From contig NZ_JAUUDS010000002.1 of the NCBI RefSeq assembly GCF_030678875.1, forward strand, positions 62,001 to 126,000: a stretch of 64,000 bases of DNA, in the 5' to 3' direction. Origin of the DNA: Sphingomonas aurea. Lineage in GTDB: Bacteria > Pseudomonadota > Alphaproteobacteria > Sphingomonadales > Sphingomonadaceae. Below are positions 62,477 to 64,000 of the stretch, piece by piece. The notes below the pieces were generated by a model. The model saw only the letters and a program-made list of their open reading frames with translations, was not told where the DNA came from and searched no databases. Both the position numbers and the translations under genes were made by a program. How positions within the stretch are numbered: position 1 is the first letter of the stretch; each line of letters starts with the position of its first letter.

Positions 62477-63307
62477 CTAAAGCATAGCAAGCGGCACGGG
62501 AACGCTCGGCAGTGGAAACATGGCGTCGAGCCGAGCCACAGTCTCGGGCGACAGCGCGAGGTCGGCGGCAGTGCGATTCTCTCGTACATGCTCGACAGTA
62601 CCGGCTTTAGGGATCGCGATCACGTCGTCGCGCGCCAGCAGCCACGCGAGCGCGACTTGCGCCGGCGTAACGCCAAGCTCGCTCGCCAGTGTACGCAGCC
62701 CTTGATCCGCGACGAGCCGGCCCTGTTCGACCGGGCTATACGCCATCATCGGCATCCGCCGCACCGCCAGCCACGGCAGCAGGTCATGCTCGGGACCGCG
62801 GCGTGTCAGGTTGTAAAGGATCTGGTCAGTCGCGCACGCCTTTCCGCCCGCCGCTACGAGTTCTTCCATGTCGTCGGTATCGAGATTGCTGACTCCCCAG
62901 CGCAGGATCTTGCCGGCGTCTACCAGCCGCTCCATCGCCTCCACCGTCTCGCCGAGTGGCACCCTGCCGCGCCAATGCAGGAGGTACAGATCAAGCCGAT
63001 CGGTGCCGAGCCGTTCCAGGCTCGCCTCGCATGCAGGGGGCAGTCCGCTGCGGGAGGCGTTCTGCGGATAGGCCTTGCTGACCAGAAAGACGTCATCCCG
63101 ACGGCCCGCCAGCGCCTCGCCGACCAGCCGCTCGGATTCGCCATCCGCATACATCTCCGCGGTGTCGATCAGCGTCATGCCGAGGTCGATGCCGGCACGC
63201 AGCGCCGCGATCTCATCGCTCCGGCGCTGCGGGTCTTCAGCCATCATCCAGGTACCTTGACCCAAGGCAGGCACATCGGTGCCATCAGGCATGCGAACGG
63301 TTTTCAT
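62477..63307 (-). CDS. Aldo/keto reductase
   Basis: A 276-residue NADPH-dependent AKR. The catalytic tetrad falls exactly at Asp48, Tyr53, Lys78 and His111 (LIDTAEMYADG, LVSKAYP, LYLLHWRG). LRWGVSNLDTDDMEEL and the phosphate-binding IPKAGTVEHVRENRTA near the C-terminus are also present. It is a stand-alone gene of the YtbE/YvgN-like group that detoxifies reactive carbonyls; the physiological substrate is unknown. It diverges from a small acidic protein gene 90 nt away. Confidence 0.9.
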   Translation of the reverse strand: MKTVRMPDGTDVPALGQGTWMMAEDPQRRSDEIAALRAGIDLGMTLIDTAEMYADGESERLVGEALAGRRDDVFLVSKAYPQNASRSGLPPACEASLERLGTDRLDLYLLHWRGRVPLGETVEAMERLVDAGKILRWGVSNLDTDDMEELVAAGGKACATDQILYNLTRRGPEHDLLPWLAVRRMPMMAYSPVEQGRLVADQGLRTLASELGVTPAQVALAWLLARDDVIAIPKAGTVEHVRENRTAADLALSPETVARLDAMFPLPSVPVPLAML

Positions 63308-63397
63308 CGACGGCTAACGCGCGATACGCGGACCCGGTGCCTCCCCAGGCGTTATGCCCCCGACCCCGGCCCCTGTCGGCGGCACGGGAGAACGATC

Positions 63398-63706
63398 ATG
63401 GGCACGACTCTGACCGCCACCTTCGAGACGCGGCGGGAGGCTGAGATGACGGTTGAGCGCCTGGTGCAGGAGCACGGTGTCGAGCGAACGGACGTTTTCA
63501 TCGCAGCGGACGGCAACGAAAACAGCGCAGGCGAAGAACAGGCAGGTTCCGACGGGGAAGCGGGCGAGCCCAGTCCAGAGCCGCGCGGAGACGCACCGCT
63601 GCACGGAGCCGTCAGCGTATCGGTCGACATCGAGGACGACGAGAAGGCCGCCAAAGTCCGCGAAGGCTTCGCCGAGTTCCACGCCGACGACGTGAGCGAG
63701 GCCTGA
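63398..63706 (+). CDS. Small acidic hypothetical protein, 102 aa
   Basis: Unrecognised family. Residues 1-38 and 70-102 are structured (MGTTLTATFETRREAEMTVE, RLVQEHGVERTDVFI; then AVSVSVDIEDDEKAAKVREG). They are joined by an acidic, Gly/Pro/Glu-rich linker (residues 39-66). The halves resemble a ferredoxin-like fold of two beta-alpha-beta units, as in small 'general stress' proteins that respond to oxidative or osmotic stress. The ATG has GGGAGAACGATC upstream. The stop is followed after one base by the start of a deaminase gene, so the two are coupled. Confidence 0.65.
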   Translation: MGTTLTATFETRREAEMTVERLVQEHGVERTDVFIAADGNENSAGEEQAGSDGEAGEPSPEPRGDAPLHGAVSVSVDIEDDEKAAKVREGFAEFHADDVSEA

Positions 63707-63707
63707 G

Positions 63708-64000
63708 ATGGCAGGCACTGCCCTTGCGCCGATGGATGAGCACTGGATGCGCCGCGCGATCGAGGTCGCGCGATCCAGGGGCTCCGATCCTTCGACCTCC
63801 CCGCTTGGCTGCGTGATCGTGCTCGACGGGCGCGAGATCGCGGCAGAGCGTAACCAGACCCAAGATTTGCCGGACGCCACCGCACACGCGGAGATGATGG
63901 CGATCCGCCGGGCGTGCGAGGGCATCGGCGAGATGGAACTGCGCGGCGCGACGCTCTACTCGACGCTCCAGCCGTGCGGCATGTGCACCATGGCCTCGAT
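63708..64000 (+). CDS. Nucleoside/cytidine-deaminase-fold protein (5' part, partial)
   Basis: The gene runs off the right end after 97 codons. It encodes a zinc-dependent CMP/dCMP-deaminase-fold enzyme. DATAHAEMMAIRRA carries His60 (zinc) and Glu62 (proton shuttle), and LQPCGMCTMAS carries the zinc cysteines 90 and 93. The order HAE ... PCxxC with LQPCGMC is that of guanine/nucleoside deaminases and TadA relatives. Which base is deaminated cannot be decided from this half. It is coupled to the preceding small acidic protein gene (1-nt gap). Confidence 0.85.
   Translation, partial: MAGTALAPMDEHWMRRAIEVARSRGSDPSTSPLGCVIVLDGREIAAERNQTQDLPDATAHAEMMAIRRACEGIGEMELRGATLYSTLQPCGMCTMAS

Overview
The window is 64 kb of GC-rich, gene-dense DNA from an alphaproteobacterium, most likely a sphingomonad. 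This rests on a SigF/NrsF stress pair, HWE-family and large PAS-rich hybrid histidine kinases, a TonB-dependent receptor beside a cytochrome P450, and many small decayed intergenic relics. The assignment is by gene content only; no rRNA or marker gene is present, and I see no tRNA or CRISPR array.

Layout. (1) 1-2950 is a copper/metal-stress locus. It holds two bufferin (RiPP metallophore) precursor genes, the start of the modifying enzyme gene bufB, a DoxX membrane protein, and the ECF sigma factor SigF with its membrane anti-sigma NrsF. Three copies of a GTAAC(C/G)-N16-CG(A/T)A promoter lie upstream of sigF and of both bufferin genes, which makes a closed, self-activating regulon. (2) 2980-9900 has a TetR/CocE-type hydrolase pair, a YihY and an AI-2E transporter gene, and decayed antiporter and glyoxalase genes. 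(3) 9902-17437 has a BCCT betaine transporter, a SLOG-plus-four-TM protein, a PAS/winged-helix regulator and a TIR-TM-TPR protein. The last three look like nucleotide- or stress-signalling proteins of undescribed role. (4) 17716-19110 is wreckage: an SLC13 gene fragment joined to the 3' end of an IS3-family element, followed at once by a frameshifted lldD. (5) 19271-31185 has a histidine kinase with two catalytic modules and its response regulator, then an SLC13 permease and a stress block (DUF202, MscS, CsbD-like, PLP decarboxylase, KatE catalase).

(6) 31482-51620 is a compact 20-kb catabolic cluster. A TonB-dependent receptor imports a substrate. A P450, a [2Fe-2S] ferredoxin and a ferredoxin reductase hydroxylate it. 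An alcohol and an aldehyde dehydrogenase take it to the acid, and an AMP-ligase makes the CoA ester. A translationally coupled nine-gene operon then carries out beta-oxidation. That operon includes an alpha-methylacyl-CoA racemase, an HSD10-type SDR, and a split ACAD10/11-like pair (APH kinase plus an Asp-type acyl-CoA dehydrogenase). These point to a methyl-branched and perhaps 4-hydroxylated substrate, such as an isoprenoid, terpenoid or sterol side chain. An identical 22-nt box sits about 92-95 nt upstream of two start codons, in both divergent control regions of the cluster. An embedded AraC regulator is the obvious candidate to bind it. The cluster is bracketed by two copies of a dispersed intergenic repeat.

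(7) 51824-64000 has an alpha/beta hydrolase, a frameshifted serine hydrolase, two large hybrid histidine kinases, a CaCA exchanger, an intact CPA1 antiporter, an aldo/keto reductase, a small acidic protein, and a nucleoside deaminase gene that runs off the right end.

No computation beyond reading the sequence was possible. Domain names are by pattern recognition, and start codons were chosen from frame, overlap and Shine-Dalgarno context.
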